The notes: generated by a model from the letters alone, not told the origin. 64,000 nucleotides of DNA from Prochilodus magdalenae (GCA_024036415.1 JAMWET010003616.1:67669-131668); one strand, 5' to 3'; positions 10,601 through 26,395 are shown, counted from the first letter of the stretch. Program-made: numbers and translations.

Positions 10601-13600
10601 AATGACAGTTTCTTGGTAAATTCTCACATCGCTCCTACAGCACAGTGAGCATTGAATTAACCCCTTAGATATTAACATTTAAAAATTTGTTGTTGTTGTT
10701 ATACACCCACTTCATCAGGTACATGTTCTCATGTCTACATGCTTAATTGGCCTTTTTATGATGCATGTGTGTGTTTTTGTTTTGTTTTGGGTGGTTTTTT
10801 TTTATTATTATTATTTTTTTTACATTTTTCCAGCTTCCCTGTGTCCATTAGCAAAATTGTTCTTTCTCAGGTATTTCTACATATACTGAAACAGTTATTT
10901 TTTTGTTTTTCCTGTATAATTTTAAAGATAAAACCTTTAGTGACCTCTCAAATTCGAAATGCATGCTGTGCACTGGTGAGTGAACACAACATCAAAATGT
11001 TCTTTCGGAACAAGTGCAGGAAATGTGTTGTTTTATGACATTAGCCCTTTAACTGATAGAACAACGGCTGTGTTGGCAGGAATTGAATGAATGAATGAAT
11101 GCAGGCAGACAGGTGGATATAGACTTCAAAGCCTGAGGAGAGTTTGACTCGACTCAGACCAGGAACCAGCTGCCAGATTTGCCGAGCTCAGGCGCAGGAT
11201 TCTGCTGAGTTCAGTTAGCCGCAGTTTCCTTCAGGTTGAGTTTGAAGGAGGAAAAAAAAAAAAAAGATCACATCTGCTCCTCAGCAGGCCTGGTATGGGC
11301 TGTGTAGTTGTGCTGAATAGCTTCAGCTGTGGTTTGAATGCCTTGCCTGCTCAACCAGCATCACGTTATGGAAAGCAGTTGGTTAATGCACCTTTTTCCT
11401 GGTCTTCTCACAGGCTATCCCGGGTCATCTGCCTGCTTTCCCTTATTCATATGCATTGTAACATGCGAGTAATGATACCGCTTGCTGATTACAATCAAGG
11501 AACATGTGTACAGTAAAGGTTGAATGAGATCTGTTGTTTATGGCAGGTAAAAACGTAACGTCAGCTGTTACAGTATGTACTGTCTGTATTTATTAAGCTA
11601 TTTATTTGATTCCTACGAATAGACCAATATCTTGATGATAAGCCACAATCACACTAGGAATTTGCATTGCTATGCAAAATGAGTGTAAAGATAACAAAAA
11701 ACACTCCGGTTGGCAATGTTGGCTAACTCAGGTACGCTAAACGAACACACAGATGAATTTGGCCTGCAGAAATATGCATCTTTCAATACTCAGGTGTTAA
11801 TATGAATACATCAACTGATAATATATTAATCTTTTGATTAATTGTTAATTATTAATTAACAGCTGTCACTGTAACATGTTCCGACAAACTGAGGTTCTCT
11901 TCAACAGCAGTTAAAACACCATCATGGTATGAATGTGTGCTTTGTGTTTTAAAGGTTGTATTTGTAATACTGACAGCAACCGGCTTAAGTAGGTACTTCG
12001 TTTTGAATTCACAAAACTGCAGAGAGCTGTCCGTCCCGCCCCTCACCCCAGATATGACACTCACACAAGTTGCCAGGTTGAGGACACTGAACATAACACA
12101 AACATGCGCAAGATGAACAAAACTGTAAACTTAGAAAGTGGCAAGCAGCAAGGAGTCCTACACCGTGAATAGAGCAGCTAATGTTTACAAATCATAAATA
12201 AGCTCATATAGATTATTACAATTCAATGTCAATGTTAGCTTAGCCTGTTACCAAAGATAAGCCTGTTATTCTAAACGCCAAAGCCAGCTGCTCTGAAAAA
12301 AAATAAATACTCTGGAGTTGGCTTTACTGTTCTCTAGACCTTGATAGCTAACTGCTGCTAGCCGCTTTTAATTCAAAAGATAACTTATGAAACGTTTCAC
12401 ATGTATTTCAGATCAGTAGCACACTGTTCCTCTCTTTTACAGCCCGATGCAGGTGTCAGTAATGATGTGCTGTCAATGGGGTCATGTGAAGCCCATGAGG
12501 GCTTGTCAGGCACCGCTAGAGGGAAGAACAACAGAGAGAGGAGAGAGTGAAGGTCCTAAGGAGAGAGGTGGCGAAATGTGGCCACATTCATGGATTTAGT
12601 CACACAGTTCTACCTATAAGTTAGCTAGCTCTTCTAAAACGTGTGTATAGGTTCTGTTAGGGAAGACAGATAAAACAGCTGGGGATGAACATGGTCAAAC
12701 ATAGAGTCAAGCCTGCAGTTTCTTTTGTGTTGTTCTGTTACGCTGGTTGCTGCATAGATAGTAAGCACTGCTTCTGTGGTGTGAATAATAGCGCTTAATG
12801 CAAGCATGTGTTAACATGAACGCGTTAGCTAGCACAAGTTGGGTTTCACTTCACTAGCTGTGGCTTAAAACTTACTATCCCTACTAGTAGCAGTAATAAA
12901 TTAGATAAGCTTAACTAATTAGTAGACAACTGTCAATTTGTCTTAAAGTTCTTATGAGCAGTGTCGCCAATTTTCCCTTTGCTTTACACAGTCATTGGGC
13001 TTTTTAGGATGCTGAGGCTTTGTAGATCAAGTTGAAGCTAACGTTTTCTCTGTCAACCCATTTCATGTGCTTGTGTTCATGCCTGCGTCATGCTGTGTTT
13101 GCCTGCCAATTTGTGTCATATCTGGCAACCTGGGGTGGAAGAGGGTAGGATCACAGGCCAAAACAAAAACAGACTTTTTACTCCGGTAAGGAAATAGCAA
13201 AGGAGAACATACTGGCTGTAGCGTTATTGTTGGGGAAAGAACCAATCTCTGATAACTTGGTATCTGTGCTCTGGGGTTTGCATCTAGTGAACTCTGTGAT
13301 TTGCTGCATGTTCGTTAGCAATGTTAGCCTCACTGCTTTAGTTCCAAAGTAAAGAAGAAGAATTGTAAAAATGATTTGGCCAAATTGACTACATCTGTGG
13401 TAAGTGAACAGTAGTGGAAATTGGATTTTTGTTCCGCTATTACTTTAATACAAAAGAATACAGCACAGTAAATATTCAAAACAGCCGGCATTTTAACCAT
13501 AACTTTGTGTTTGTGTTGCAAACAGGCCTGACAGTTATGAACCTGGTGTACCAAGTAATAAGAAATGATCAAATAAACATAAGTCTGTATGCAGCACCGA

Positions 13601-16600
13601 GAACGTTCCCTTATTTAAACTTTAGTACGGGTGTAGCAATTTCAATATAGTGTTGTGAAACTGTATGTCTAATGCTGGATATCCCTCCACCAGCCCTCCA
13701 CCTGATGAGCTGCTATCTTACAGAGTTTGGGTGTAGCATGCTTCAAACATGCTTAACCCTCCTGACCTAACAGTAATGCTAATTCCGCTGTCAGACGTGT
13801 ACCGCTAGGATGTGCGGAATGACCGTTTTAAAAGCAAACATGCAGCAATGTTGCACTGTACTGCTATGCAAAATATTTATTCAAGGCTGACTGGTCTGCT
13901 TCCGAAGAAATCAATTACCTAGAACATGTGAACCTACCTCTCTGCACAAGTTAGCTCTCTAGTAATCAAAACTAGGTGTGTCTGGGTGCAGCCTATCGGA
14001 GAGGGTGGGGGTTATAATGAAGACACACCTAACAGCATAAACCTTTTTTGTCTTGTTTGAGTACAGCTATTGCCAGATCAGTCTGTAGAACAGAGCTCTC
14101 GGAAACAAGTCATTTCTAATGTATGAATACTGTATGAGTATATGCATTAATGTTACATAGTGACCTCAAGGATATAATAAAGTGTGTGAAATCTCAAAGC
14201 TACAGCTCAGCATTGTCAGTGTAGTTAATGAGGTAATGTTTATGACCATGAACTTGGGTGTGTGCAAATATTGATGGATACATGTTATCATTGTCATTGG
14301 ATACTTTCCTGCCTGAGAGCACTTCCTACAAGCAATTAGACTTTACTCACCAGTGTTTAAAGGTCACCACGGTTTAGATGTTGTTCTGCTTCAGTACTAT
14401 ATTGTAGGATTGGTGTGATGTTGGAATTTCTGTACCAAAGTAACCAAAGTGGTTTGGTGTGTTACTGATGGGAGTTCTTCAGGGACTGTTTTGTCCTGCA
14501 TGTGTATCTTCTTCATGAATGGATCTAAAAATATATACTTATATTTTTAACCAAAGTCTTTAGCTCAAAACTACTGTAGAATAATGTGTCAGACATTAGG
14601 AAACATTTATACAAATTTAATTCCATGAGGGAGCTTATAGAGGTTGACCCCTGTTTTTTTTTTTTTTTTTTTTATCACCACTACTGTGAACTGTCCTAAT
14701 AGGTCCACTAGAATAAAGCAGTTTAACAACAACTCATTCTAAATGCCTTTGTTTACATCTTAACAGTTAAAGTTTCTTATCAGTACATCAGTAGTGCATT
14801 TAATATAGTATAGACACATTTATAATGATGAAAGAGGTTCAGTTTAATTATATTTTACTTCTCCCAAGATCTGCTTGTCTTATCTTTTTTTTTTCTCCTC
14901 TGATCTCTCTTCATAAATAGCTTTAGCTTACAGATCAGATCGGAATGTTTGTAAACATGAATGTTGCCTGTACTTCTGGGTGGATATCGCATACAATCAG
15001 TGGTAGAAGCAGCTTGTTTTAAGTTACTTGGTGGCAAAAATGAACCGAGCTGACTGAACCTAAATATTGCTGTTCTAAATAGCATTTTTGGGCCCTGGAG
15101 TTTTGGCACAAATCACAAGCAAATATACAAAACTTCGTTATAATTGTTAAACAATTGAAGAAAAACAAAGTTTGAACTCACTGAGCTCTAAGTTTAGCTA
15201 GATAGCAAACCTAGTTAACATTAGCACCCAATGGCATAAGCCAAACTGACTCCCCTTGATACAGGCCACCGGTTTTATAGGGTGTTTCTTTCTTTGAGGC
15301 TACATCTTTGTGTTCTGGCTGTCAGGCCTGCCAGTCACACCAGGGCCGATTAAGACAGCTAGCTATCTAACAAAGGCAGGGCTAAATTTAGCTAGCGGAG
15401 ATGGCTACTTAAGGCCCAGTTGGAATAGAACATGTTGATCAGAATAGACTAGTCCGATGGAGATCGTTCTGAATATAATTGATGCTCAGTTAAATGAGCA
15501 ATTTAATAAATTAATATTACTCATATAAAAACCTGTGTATCTGATTACATTTCCAACTGGAAAGCTTAAGCATGTTCTGTGCATGTGCATTCACATTTTA
15601 GTGGAAGTTTACAACATTATGGCAGAAGACAGAAACTGATCTGTAGGACGGACATAAACGATATCCCAGTTCACAGGATGGATCCTTCGGAGGCTGCATT
15701 TGAGGACCATTTGTGTCATAGAGCTGTGACTAGCCCGTATGTAATTCTGGATGGAATTTTTGTGGTGCGCATGTAAACAGAGATTATCACCAGATTGTGG
15801 AGTGTGAATATAGACACCTCAGTCTTAATCTATAGTAGAATGAATTCTGTAAGATTGGTGAGAAACTTTGCATGGAAACAAAACCAGTAAGTGTTTATTA
15901 CCTTAAGCTGCTAGCGCTGACCCTGAGACTTTTTAGCAGAAAAAATGTTGCATCATAGATTTTATAATGTCCATACATTTAATAGCATTTTTTTTTTTTA
16001 TTATTTGATTAAGTAAATTTAATAGACTTCATGAACTTTTTGCACAGTAGTACAAATTATAGGTAAGAAAAACTTGACTTAAATGTAAATTGTATTAGGT
16101 TCCCCTTGAAGTGCTACCCTGACCATTGATGCATAATGTTGAATTTCAACAACGCTAAAGTTTATTATCTTTATAGTATTAGTTCTCAGTTTCCAGACTG
16201 TAATAACAAGGAATATAATTGTCTAATTGTGTTTCATCTTAAAGCTCATAAGACTGCAGTTCTGTTAGACGAAGAAGATCAGAATTTAAGTCGTGTACAC
16301 GTCAGATATTGAAAATCCTGTTGACGTTGATTTAAGATTAAATTGAACACAGAAATACATGGATTGCTCTCTCTCTTTTAGGAGCCACTTTGTCAGGTTT
16401 TTGGTCATTGTGGAATTTCAGAAGATGTGTACTTATTTATCGTTGTTTTATGGAATCACATCTTTCCAGAAATAAATAGGATTTTATTAAGTTGTTAAAA
16501 GGCTGTGCAGATGGGGAGAGTTTTGGACAAACAAGAGTCTGGGGGATTTGGCAGGAGTCGGGGGGTGGTGCATAGGGGTTCGGGGGAGAAGTTCAAGCCT

Positions 16601-16790
16601 CCTACTTCCTGTTAGCTGATCTTAGCGGGAAAAGAAGCTGCCTGACTGCTGCCCAACTTCCTGTTGGGAATGAACTGGAGTCCCACATGAGTGAACGAGA
16701 GAAAGAGAGAGAGACAGAGAGAGAGAGTGTGAATAGAGTTGAGGGAAAGAGTAGGTGAGTAAGAGTGAAAGAGAAAGCAGAGTAGGGGAG

Positions 16791-16872
<82 letters not shown>

Positions 16873-19800
16873 CTAGAAGAGTGGAAGAGAAAAAAAAAGA
16901 ATAAGAGAGAATAAAATGCAGAAGAAGAGGATAGAAAATAGAAGAAAAAGTGTGAAGGAGAAAAAAGAAAAAGTGGGAGAGAAAGCACAGCACGAGACAG
17001 GACCAGAAATGAGAGAGGAGTATGGAAGAGAGGAAGAAAAAGGGAGATGAAACTAATAGAAAGTGGGGGAGAGAGAGTGATGACTGTGTGTCCTGCAGAG
17101 AGGAAGTGGAGAGTACAGAGGGCAGCAGGACAAAATGGTGTCCCTGCTGTGGGACTGGTTTAGGGTCATAAAGAGTCTGCATGTGTTTGTTTTTGTTACT
17201 TCAAGGACTCATTCTGAAACCATGTACAGAATCCACAAAACAGCTGGGGTGGGGTGGGGTGGGGTGTATATGGACTCACTTTCAGTTTCTTAAAGTCACC
17301 ATCCAAGCAGCCCCAAACCAATTCAGTGTAGACTCTGGGGTGGCCAGAACACCAGCAGCTTCTGTTTGATGAGTGTATCTGCTTTTCTCAGAGAGGGCTT
17401 GCTGATAGTTACACATCCTTTCAGAACCATAGAATTAAGTTGTCTTCTCACAGTAAAAGTGTGGACAGAAACACCTGTGGAAAAGGTGAAAGCTTTAGGT
17501 GTTGATCTGATGGAGCAGTATTAGTGGGTCTCCCAGGTGTTCCAGTTGGTTGTTAGGAGTTTTTGGAACTCTCCTCATATTTTTTCTTTCTTCTTCTTTG
17601 TTCAGATGGATTACTGTTTCACTTTGTATTACTTTCATGACTTGTGTGTCCTGATGTTGTATAAAATGTGTGTGTGTATTTGTGGTGTTGTTGAGCGCCG
17701 CCAGGCTCTCAGAGTGATTGGACTGCAGTGGTGCTGCAGCTCGCTCCTGCCAGCATTCCATTATAATCAATACTTGACAGAGGAACAAGGCCTGGCCAGA
17801 AGACAGGCTCTCACAGTAAAAGTCCTCTGCTGCTCCTCTCTCTCCCCCTCTCCCTCTCTTTCTCTCTTTCTGTCTCTCTTTGCAGTCCATAGATGTTATT
17901 TTGCTGGGCTTGATAGTGGATCTTGCTGTCCTCTGTGGTGCTCTATCCGGTTTAGATGTTAGATAAGGCCGGTTTATGCTCTGCAGAGACTTTTAGAGTA
18001 ACACGTTTACAGTCATTTATATTAGCTTGCTATTTAGTATCAGCCTTTTAAAGCTGTAGTTTAGTAATTATGAGAAATTATTCAGGCACTACTATAAATG
18101 TGGTGTGTAGTAGAGCTACATGATGTGTATCAAACTGTATTGTGTTTAAACTGCTTCCTGATGCAGGTTAAAAATTGGATTATTGTTTTGACCAAAGTAA
18201 TTTTTTGTTGGTACAGGACAACCTGTACATGTATCAAAATCCCACAGATTAGTTAGTAGTAGGGCTGAAACCTACTAAACCTATTTTATCAGTTGAATTT
18301 AATTTGGGTTATCTTTATTAGTTCCTTTTTAATACATTTTGTAGTCATCAGAAAATGCATTAGTATGTGTATTAGTAGAGCTTCAATGATCATTTCGACC
18401 ACATTAACATAGTCATGGGACTATGTTAAGATTCCTGGGAACATATTTTTGAGCCTTTTAAAATCATTAAAAGATGCTGCATATTTTGAATTACGGACTA
18501 TTTGAGTTGCTGACAATCTCAGTCTAGCCTATGGATTCATAGGAAACGGCTAGCCTGAATATGTTAAATAAATTCATGACTTTTCTTCTTCGACAGGATG
18601 GGCTTATTAGGCTACTGTAGTTCTCCTTAGACATAATAAACAAATATTAATCAAATAAATAAGCAATAATTTGAGCGATCAGCTGTTTGTATGCTTGAGA
18701 TGGGGGTTGCTGCAGTAAGTCTCCTAACGGCGATGGGAGGTTGCTGGACGTTCCTGCCTTGCTAATAGACTTCATGCCTGTATTAAAGGTGTATATACTA
18801 AAGTAAATCTGCCCAGATAATCACAGAAGGGTACCTAGCTGTGAAACATAACCTACTTCAAATGGCTGCCTTTAAGCTTGTTAAGATTTTTTAAAAGTTG
18901 GAAATGCTATCAGATATAAGACGTCTTCAGAAATATGGTTATATTGAGACAAGTTTACCAAGCATTAATTCAATTCAGGCTTCAGCTTTTCTTATTAGTT
19001 AACCACCAGCACATGGATTATTTATAGGATTATAAATCAGACGGATTATGTATAAGAACGCACTCAGATAACCTCATCAATCTATTTACGATTCCCTTTA
19101 TTTATAAACCCCACTGAAATGTTATTTCCATTCATTTTATGATAAGTTTATGTCTCTTCTGTCCTGTTATTGTAATGCACACTGCCAGACAAAAAACACT
19201 TCTCAACTGCTCAACATAAAGAAGCTCAGTCGATTGACAAGCCTAAATGGGCAGCCCTGATAAATAGTCTACACAGATAATCATGCAAAATTAGTACTAG
19301 GTGTAATGGGAGAGTATTAGGGGAAAACAGGTAAATAATCAATAACAATGTAATAAACCCATTTTTAATTGTTACGAAGCAGGCCATCACTTGAACAACA
19401 CGTACTACATTGCTGTGCTATAAAAAATGGCTGTGCTTTTAGATGGTCAGTCAGACTCAGACTCGCTGTAAAAAGTGCTTCAAAACCACAACTAAGCTGT
19501 TTGAAGACAACTCTGACATATGGCGGCCATTTTCAGTCTTGATTTTCAGAAGAATTGGTGAATTTGTGAATAGGGTATGAAAAATATTGGGTGTCATTTG
19601 TCTTCAGATAGGCGGCAACAAGACAAATTCTAGAGGGAGTGTGCAGGAGAATTTAAAACATTGTCGCACGTAGACACTCGTTAACCATTGTCATTTATTA
19701 ACAAGCTCATTTCCATGTTGTTGCAATATTAAGATTGCAAACGCCAGAACTGATGTATCAAACAAAAACAGGACTTCTAATTTAACTTCCTGCTTTTTCT

Positions 19801-22800
19801 CTCTCACTCTTCTAATATTTAAATGCATTATTCTTTTAGATCTGTAAATAAGCAAGACAAAATCATGGTTAGATCAACTTAAGGCAGCTAAATTTATGGA
19901 GGTGTGCTCCAGCTTGTTTGGAGTGAAAACCTGCAGCCATACTTGGACACCCCTGTTTTAAGGGAACTAGATTTCATCAATGCTTTCAGGTTAACTAGTT
20001 AACTTGAAAAAGTTGTAAAGTAGACTGCACTAAAAATGTTTAAATTAACATTAAAAAAAACATTTCAAGGCATATGACTTTCAAAAGACAAGATGACCAG
20101 TATTTCAAAGTTAATAAACTCAAGTTTCAAAAAATTCATAACACTTTTTACTTCTCTGCATTTTTGTCCTTTCAGTTTATATTTTATGATCATAGGTGAT
20201 CTGTATCGGTTTTAGAAATGCAGATTGTGCATGCATTTGACATCCTTTAAGAAAAAGGGTTAACTTGTCTTACAAAAGTTCTTAGTTGCAATATATTTTG
20301 ATGGTAATGTATAATATTTACAAACCCAGAAGGGAACTTTTCTTTTCTTTTTCATAGGGAAGTGAGTCAACATTTAGAAAAGTGTTATTGGATTTTGAAA
20401 GCTTTTTCTTATACAGCATTGTTGTGATCCTTTTTTTTTGCCATTGTATTTTTAGATGGCGTTAGGTTGATTTAGACTTCGGGTGCCATGCGGCTGAGGT
20501 TTTTGGTTGTAAAGGATGAACTGTGGCTCTTTTGTTTGATGACATTTGATGAAACTGGCCCCTGAACGTAATCAGCTGTGTCACAGGAACTCTTCCATTG
20601 TTTTCAGAGCTGCTGTCTCACAATCATGGGACTCAGGCATTTTATACTTTTTAACTTTGTTTCAGAAGAGCAACGGCTAGTCAGAATCAAGCCTGTGCTG
20701 TGTGACCCTGTTTATGTCTACAGCCAGCTTATTGACTTCACTCCCACGTATTTGAATCATTGTCATCTAAACTTGTTGGTAGCCAGAATCCAGCATGTTA
20801 TGTTATGAGCAGAGCTGTTATCACGCTAGCCAAGCTGAGGTGACCAGATTCTGAAATGTAAACCTGCAAACCGGGGTCATTGGGAGATTATTTCCATCAT
20901 GTCAGATAATGATGGCTGATGGAGTGATGCAGTTTTAAAAATGATGCACTATTTGTAAACGGCATGGTAACTACATTCAGGTAGATTTGTATTTCTGTGT
21001 TTTAGTCCCTTGGTTACAGTGTCTCTTTACAATTACTTTCGAATGGTGGAAGTAGATGGCAACAGCCTATTCTGTTGGCCAAAACAAGTACAGTGTGAGC
21101 CGTCTGGCCGCTGCTGGACTTTCCAGTGTGTTTTTAATTCACAGTCAAGCTGAGGACATTTCCAGGGATAGCTCCAGCTGGGGACAGGCCACTAGGAACC
21201 AGATGCCTGGTCACACTAAGCTAAGCTAATACTAACCAGCTCATTTCTCCTAGTTAGCGGCACAGTGTACTGTCCAGCAGTGGTTAGATAGGCGATTTGA
21301 AATCTGTTGAATGATGACTGCATGGTTGCACTGCATTTGCTTTTATTTGGTGATGATTTTGCAAACTTTATTTTTAAAAGTTTCACGAACAAACTAAAAA
21401 TTAGCAGACCAGAATATCTTTCATAAATGCTGTAACCTCATTTCTTGTTCTCTGTTATCCATCAACTTTAAAGTACTTGAATTGAATTAGGGTCCAAACA
21501 GTTGAATTGGAACACTTAAACATCTAGTGTTGCATTTTGTTAGCGTGATCTGTCATTCCACTGTTAATTCTTGTCCGATCTTTTTTCAAAGCATGTCAAC
21601 TGATTGCGGCTTTGTCTAATAAATGACAGATGATAATTTAGTTGGGTCATGCAGTAAGAGACCTCAGAGTTTCAGCATGAGTCAGTCTACACCCACCTCT
21701 CACAGAACATATCCTGTTCCTCAGGCTCTCTGTACACATAAGGCACAGTCATTCTGTGAACTGCATGTTGAACTCAGATCATGTTTATCCTTTAGGTAGA
21801 AGTTCAAGTGGTGTGATTAAACTGTAGAAGTAATTAATTAGAGGTGATGTCATTTACTTTGTGCAATGACCTCAGTAAGTTATTTGTGAAAGTGTGTGGT
21901 ATGACTCAATTTCCCCCACCATGCATTTAGGCATTTTACTGAAAAAAAAAAAAAAAAAACATTAATTGGGTAAGAACAGAAGTAGCCCCTGCCATATAGC
22001 CTTCACCGTAACCACTTTATTATTATTATTATTATATTTTACTGTAATTAAATTACAATTGTGGTAAACATTAAGAAAATACTGAGTTGTTTTTTTGTGC
22101 ATTTCTTTCCTCAAGGATAATGTCTGTGTGATTTTGTGTGCCAAAAATAACCATGGTGTATTTTTAGATCACCATGTTCTAATTTAATCTTTCTTTATCC
22201 ATTACTATACATCAAGCTGTTTTTCTTACTGTGCCTTTAAGACTTTTAAGACTGTAAGATGTAAATGAGCCCTGTTCTGATTGGCCATGCCTCATTCAAA
22301 AAGCAGTCCAGACTAGAATAACTCCTGATAGCTTTAAGAATTTGGCAGGCTGAACTGCTGTAGGCTAAATAGGTAGATATAAGTAAATGTGTTGGTTTTC
22401 ATTACCTCACTAAAACAGCAAGTTTAAAACAGCCTGTATACTACAAACTCTTATTAATATTCTCGGCAACCTTGTTTATTATTGTTGTGGGTCTAAAACT
22501 ACAGTTTGACAGGGAATGTCTTCTATCCTGTTTTGTCCTTGTAACATTTGTGTAGTGGCACATTGTAAAGGTTGACCACACTGTCACTTTAAGTGCTGTT
22601 TGTCATAATGCTGCAGTGCAGTTTCAGGTCTCGAAGGAGAACATTCAAATCTGTGAGGAAGTCAGTGTAAAACAGTGTGGGATCTGACAGTAACACCTTT
22701 TAGCTGAATCTGTAATGTCTGAGTGTGTGAAAAGCCCACTGGGAGCGTGCTGACCTGAAGTAGCCTTTAGCAGTCACTCCAGTGCAGCAGTACTGTATCC

Positions 22801-25800
22801 GTAGCTCAGTTTAACATTTCAGGACATTTGCCTGTCATTGTTAATCCACATTTGGCTAATCACAGTTATTTAAGCTGCAGTCATTTTCCATAGTCATTAG
22901 GATTCAGTCATTAGACATGTAACAATTATAAATTTTAGATGACTAATAATTGAGATTAATTATTTAAATGTCTTTCTGTTAATTTTGCTACTACAGTAAA
23001 ACAATCTCACTATCAAAACTAATCGTAACACTATCAATATTATCATAGGTTTAATTGAAACATAAAAAATAATTTTAATAACCTGCCATGGAAAATCTGT
23101 ATTTTGGTTGTGACAAATCTGATGGTTCCACACAGATGTTAAGACTGTTTAGACACGTTTATTTCAAAACTGTGGGATCAAATTGCTCACCATGTGCACA
23201 GGGATACTGTGTTGTGCCTTGCTCTAAAATGCAGGGGTGTGTCTTAAATAGTCTTAGTGTTTCGTTTTTTTAGTATCTACATCTCTAAATGGGTGGCGCG
23301 GTGGGTAGTGCTGATGGCTCTCAGCAAAGAGGACCTGGATTTGATTTCCCCAGCCGAGCGACTAAGATCTATTCTATGTGTATAAGTTTTGCATCTGTAT
23401 AGTTTTTCTCTGCTTTTCTCTCAGTACAAAGACATTCAGTCAGGTGTATTGGAGATGCCAAATTACCTCTGGGTCTGAGTGAATGTGAAGTTCTGTGAGT
23501 CTTTGATAGATTGGCGACCCGTTCAGGGAGTTTCCTGCCGTTCACATAATGAGCGCTGGGATAGACCTCAGCATACCCCTGCAACCCAGAGGGATAACCA
23601 GTGTAGATGATGATGATTATGATGATCAAGATCAAGAAATGTCTTTTAAATGCTTTAAATAGACCAGAACATAATCAGTGTAAATATTTAAGGTTTTTTA
23701 CAGTTAAATATTTACAGTTTAATCTGATTCAGTAGATGAATCTGTGTATTATTTAGGATTTTATACCAAGCTGGTTGATTAAGCAAGTGTAGCAGTATGA
23801 CACAGTACTAGTAACTATTAGCCCAGCCCTGCCCTCACACCAGAGACATTTGGATACCTGGCTTTGTTTCGCACTCAATAGAAACCACCTTTTTAATTAT
23901 TAATCCTGTTTTTCGTTCACCACCTGCTGAATGCTGCCTGTGGGGAATGAATGTGGTCTACCGAAGAGCAAGAAAGAGTGCCGACAGACATGCGGGTCAA
24001 GTCAATAAGAGTTTCATTTGCTGTGACCTTTGACGTGTGCTGGTTAAACAGGGTCATAATGATAAAGTTATCGGAGGGGAAGATAAACAGTCCCCCAGCT
24101 GCTTAGGCTTCACACACAGGCAATACTAGCTCTTTAAAAACAGTTCTTCCTAAAGGGTTCCTGGCTTGGATGTACAGTTTGAGCAACCCATTTAATTGAC
24201 AGAGCACAACCACCTGCATACACGTCTCCACTATGAATGCATTATAGGGCCACAATCTTTTCAGAACTGTCATAAAGCAACATCTCAGGCATCATGCAGC
24301 ATATTCATAAGCATTTGATGTAATAACTTTTTGTGAGGGTTAATCAAGGCAGCGTACTGCATAGCAACAGTGCATTGTTTGAAGAGAAGATGATCAGCTT
24401 TCTGAGTTTCTCAGCGTTGAACTGACTGTGTAGGTGAGGTGTAAAACTATTTGTGGAGCTCTTTGTTCACTGTTTGACTGAACACTTAAAGATGACGCTT
24501 CAAGTAAAGACACTCTCACCGATAACTCTTTAGTAAAGGCAATATTTCTGTTTAGAACTATGAGTTCTTTATTAAACCATTTGAATGTTTTACTGGTTTT
24601 TTGCAAAGTGAAAATCTGTTATTTCCACCAGGCGGGTGTACATCTTGTAGGTTGTTGTGCATACGTACATATTGTAGGCTGAAGAGCCCATGTAGCATTT
24701 ATTTTCATCTTTTTCTTGTGCTTTCCTGCCAATACCGATGCTGATATCTAAATATTTATACACTATAGATATTAGAGCCGTGGGGATCACCGTGTTGGAG
24801 TTTCAAAGTCTTTAAATGCTGCATTTCGTGATTGATATTCTAGTGTAAATAAATAAACACATCCTGTAGAGAACACTGGATTTTTTGATTATTTATTTAC
24901 TGTAATTTAGCATGTTAGAAAACTAAAGATTTGGCACATTTTATGTTTGCACATTTAAGTGTTTTGCTATGTGTCATTTAGCAAGTAATTATAAATTGTG
25001 CACTTAAATTAGATCTATTTGTAATATGATTTTGACCTGTGTAGGGGAAAGTCTTAACATATTTCCACCTAAAAACAACAATATGTGTTTAAGCATACGT
25101 ATACATAAACTGCAGAAATTCTTCATTCTGGTTTGTTGTGGTAAAGACCGGTGCATTTCCACATCTACATTTTGCATCTATAAGTTGAGTCCTGCGCATT
25201 TATGTTGAAGTTATACAAAGCATTTCAGGCTGGATTGCTGTTTGAATGAGACCCAATACAGCGCAGACAGTGAGAACAGAGCTCATTCACCTATCAGTCT
25301 TAAAGGCACAGACACAAAAACTGCCTGCTTTTATAGCAAAATAGGAAAATGGTCATAAGAGGCCTAAAGGGAAAAACACAGGAAAAATGCAGGCTATGGC
25401 CTCTTTAAATCCATCCCATAAAAAAAAGAAGTAGGGCAGAGAGGAAAAATATGCTGTTTATGTAATGTATCCCAAGTTTTTCCTCTTAAAAGAGCATATG
25501 TTTGACATTAGCGTTCAGCTGACGTAGCCTCAAAAACATGCAGCATTGTCATTGTTCCAATAAACACTGCCTTAAATGAGCGGGACGAGCGAGATGAAAC
25601 TGCGAGCGCGTGTATGCAAAAACTGAAACCAAACATTTTTCCTCCCCCGTTGGGTGTCGTTCCTCAAAGCTGGCACTGTTGGGTGTATCTGAGGAGAAAA
25701 GAGTTGAGTGTTTCTTACTTCACTGTGCTCCCTGCAGTCTTTTGCAGATTCACTCGTGGCAGAGGTTTTGGGGTCATGTAGCAGCAACTTTAAACAACTC

Positions 25801-26346
25801 ACGATGGAAACACCTGACAAATAACTGTAAGAAGCGAAATGAGGACTTTGAGAATGGGGGTTGGCCGCACTCTCTGCAGCTGGAGAGCACAGCACTGGCT
25901 TTAGGAAGAGTGCTGACTGTAGCAGGAATGTCCCTGTAGGAAAGAGAGGGAGGAGGGGTGGAAAACGAAGAGGAAGAGGGAGCGTAAAGTGAATTCACTG
26001 ATGTGCTGGACAAGGGGTCCACGTACAGTAAAAGTGCTTTACTCTTTAAAAATTTTGAGGATATCAGTGAACAGAGTTTGTGATTTTTTTTTTGATCTCT
26101 TCGTAATCAGACATGCAGGTGTGAAATGTTTTTAAGTTCTGATATCCAAGATATTTAGAAAAGTGTAATGTGAAGTCATTTATTGCAGTAACATTGTAAT
26201 TGTCATGTTGCCCAGTCCCATTATAACTGGCAGTAAATATTTTTTAAAATAAACTCATTTTTTAATACGAGTTTGTGTTGTAGTATGTAGCTATTGTTAG
26301 TTCTATTTCATGTATTCACTGTCAGGATAAAAACGGGTACTGTACC

Positions 26347-26395
<49 letters not shown>

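Noticed and set aside
10262..10678. 138-codon minus-strand frame in intron 1
   Set aside because: AT-rich intronic sequence with no motif; the length is possible by chance in a 64 kb window.
16602..17182. Minus-strand frames of 128 and 186 codons
   Set aside because: Serine/phenylalanine/leucine low complexity with an (IY)n core produced by the purine-rich block and (AT)n tract.
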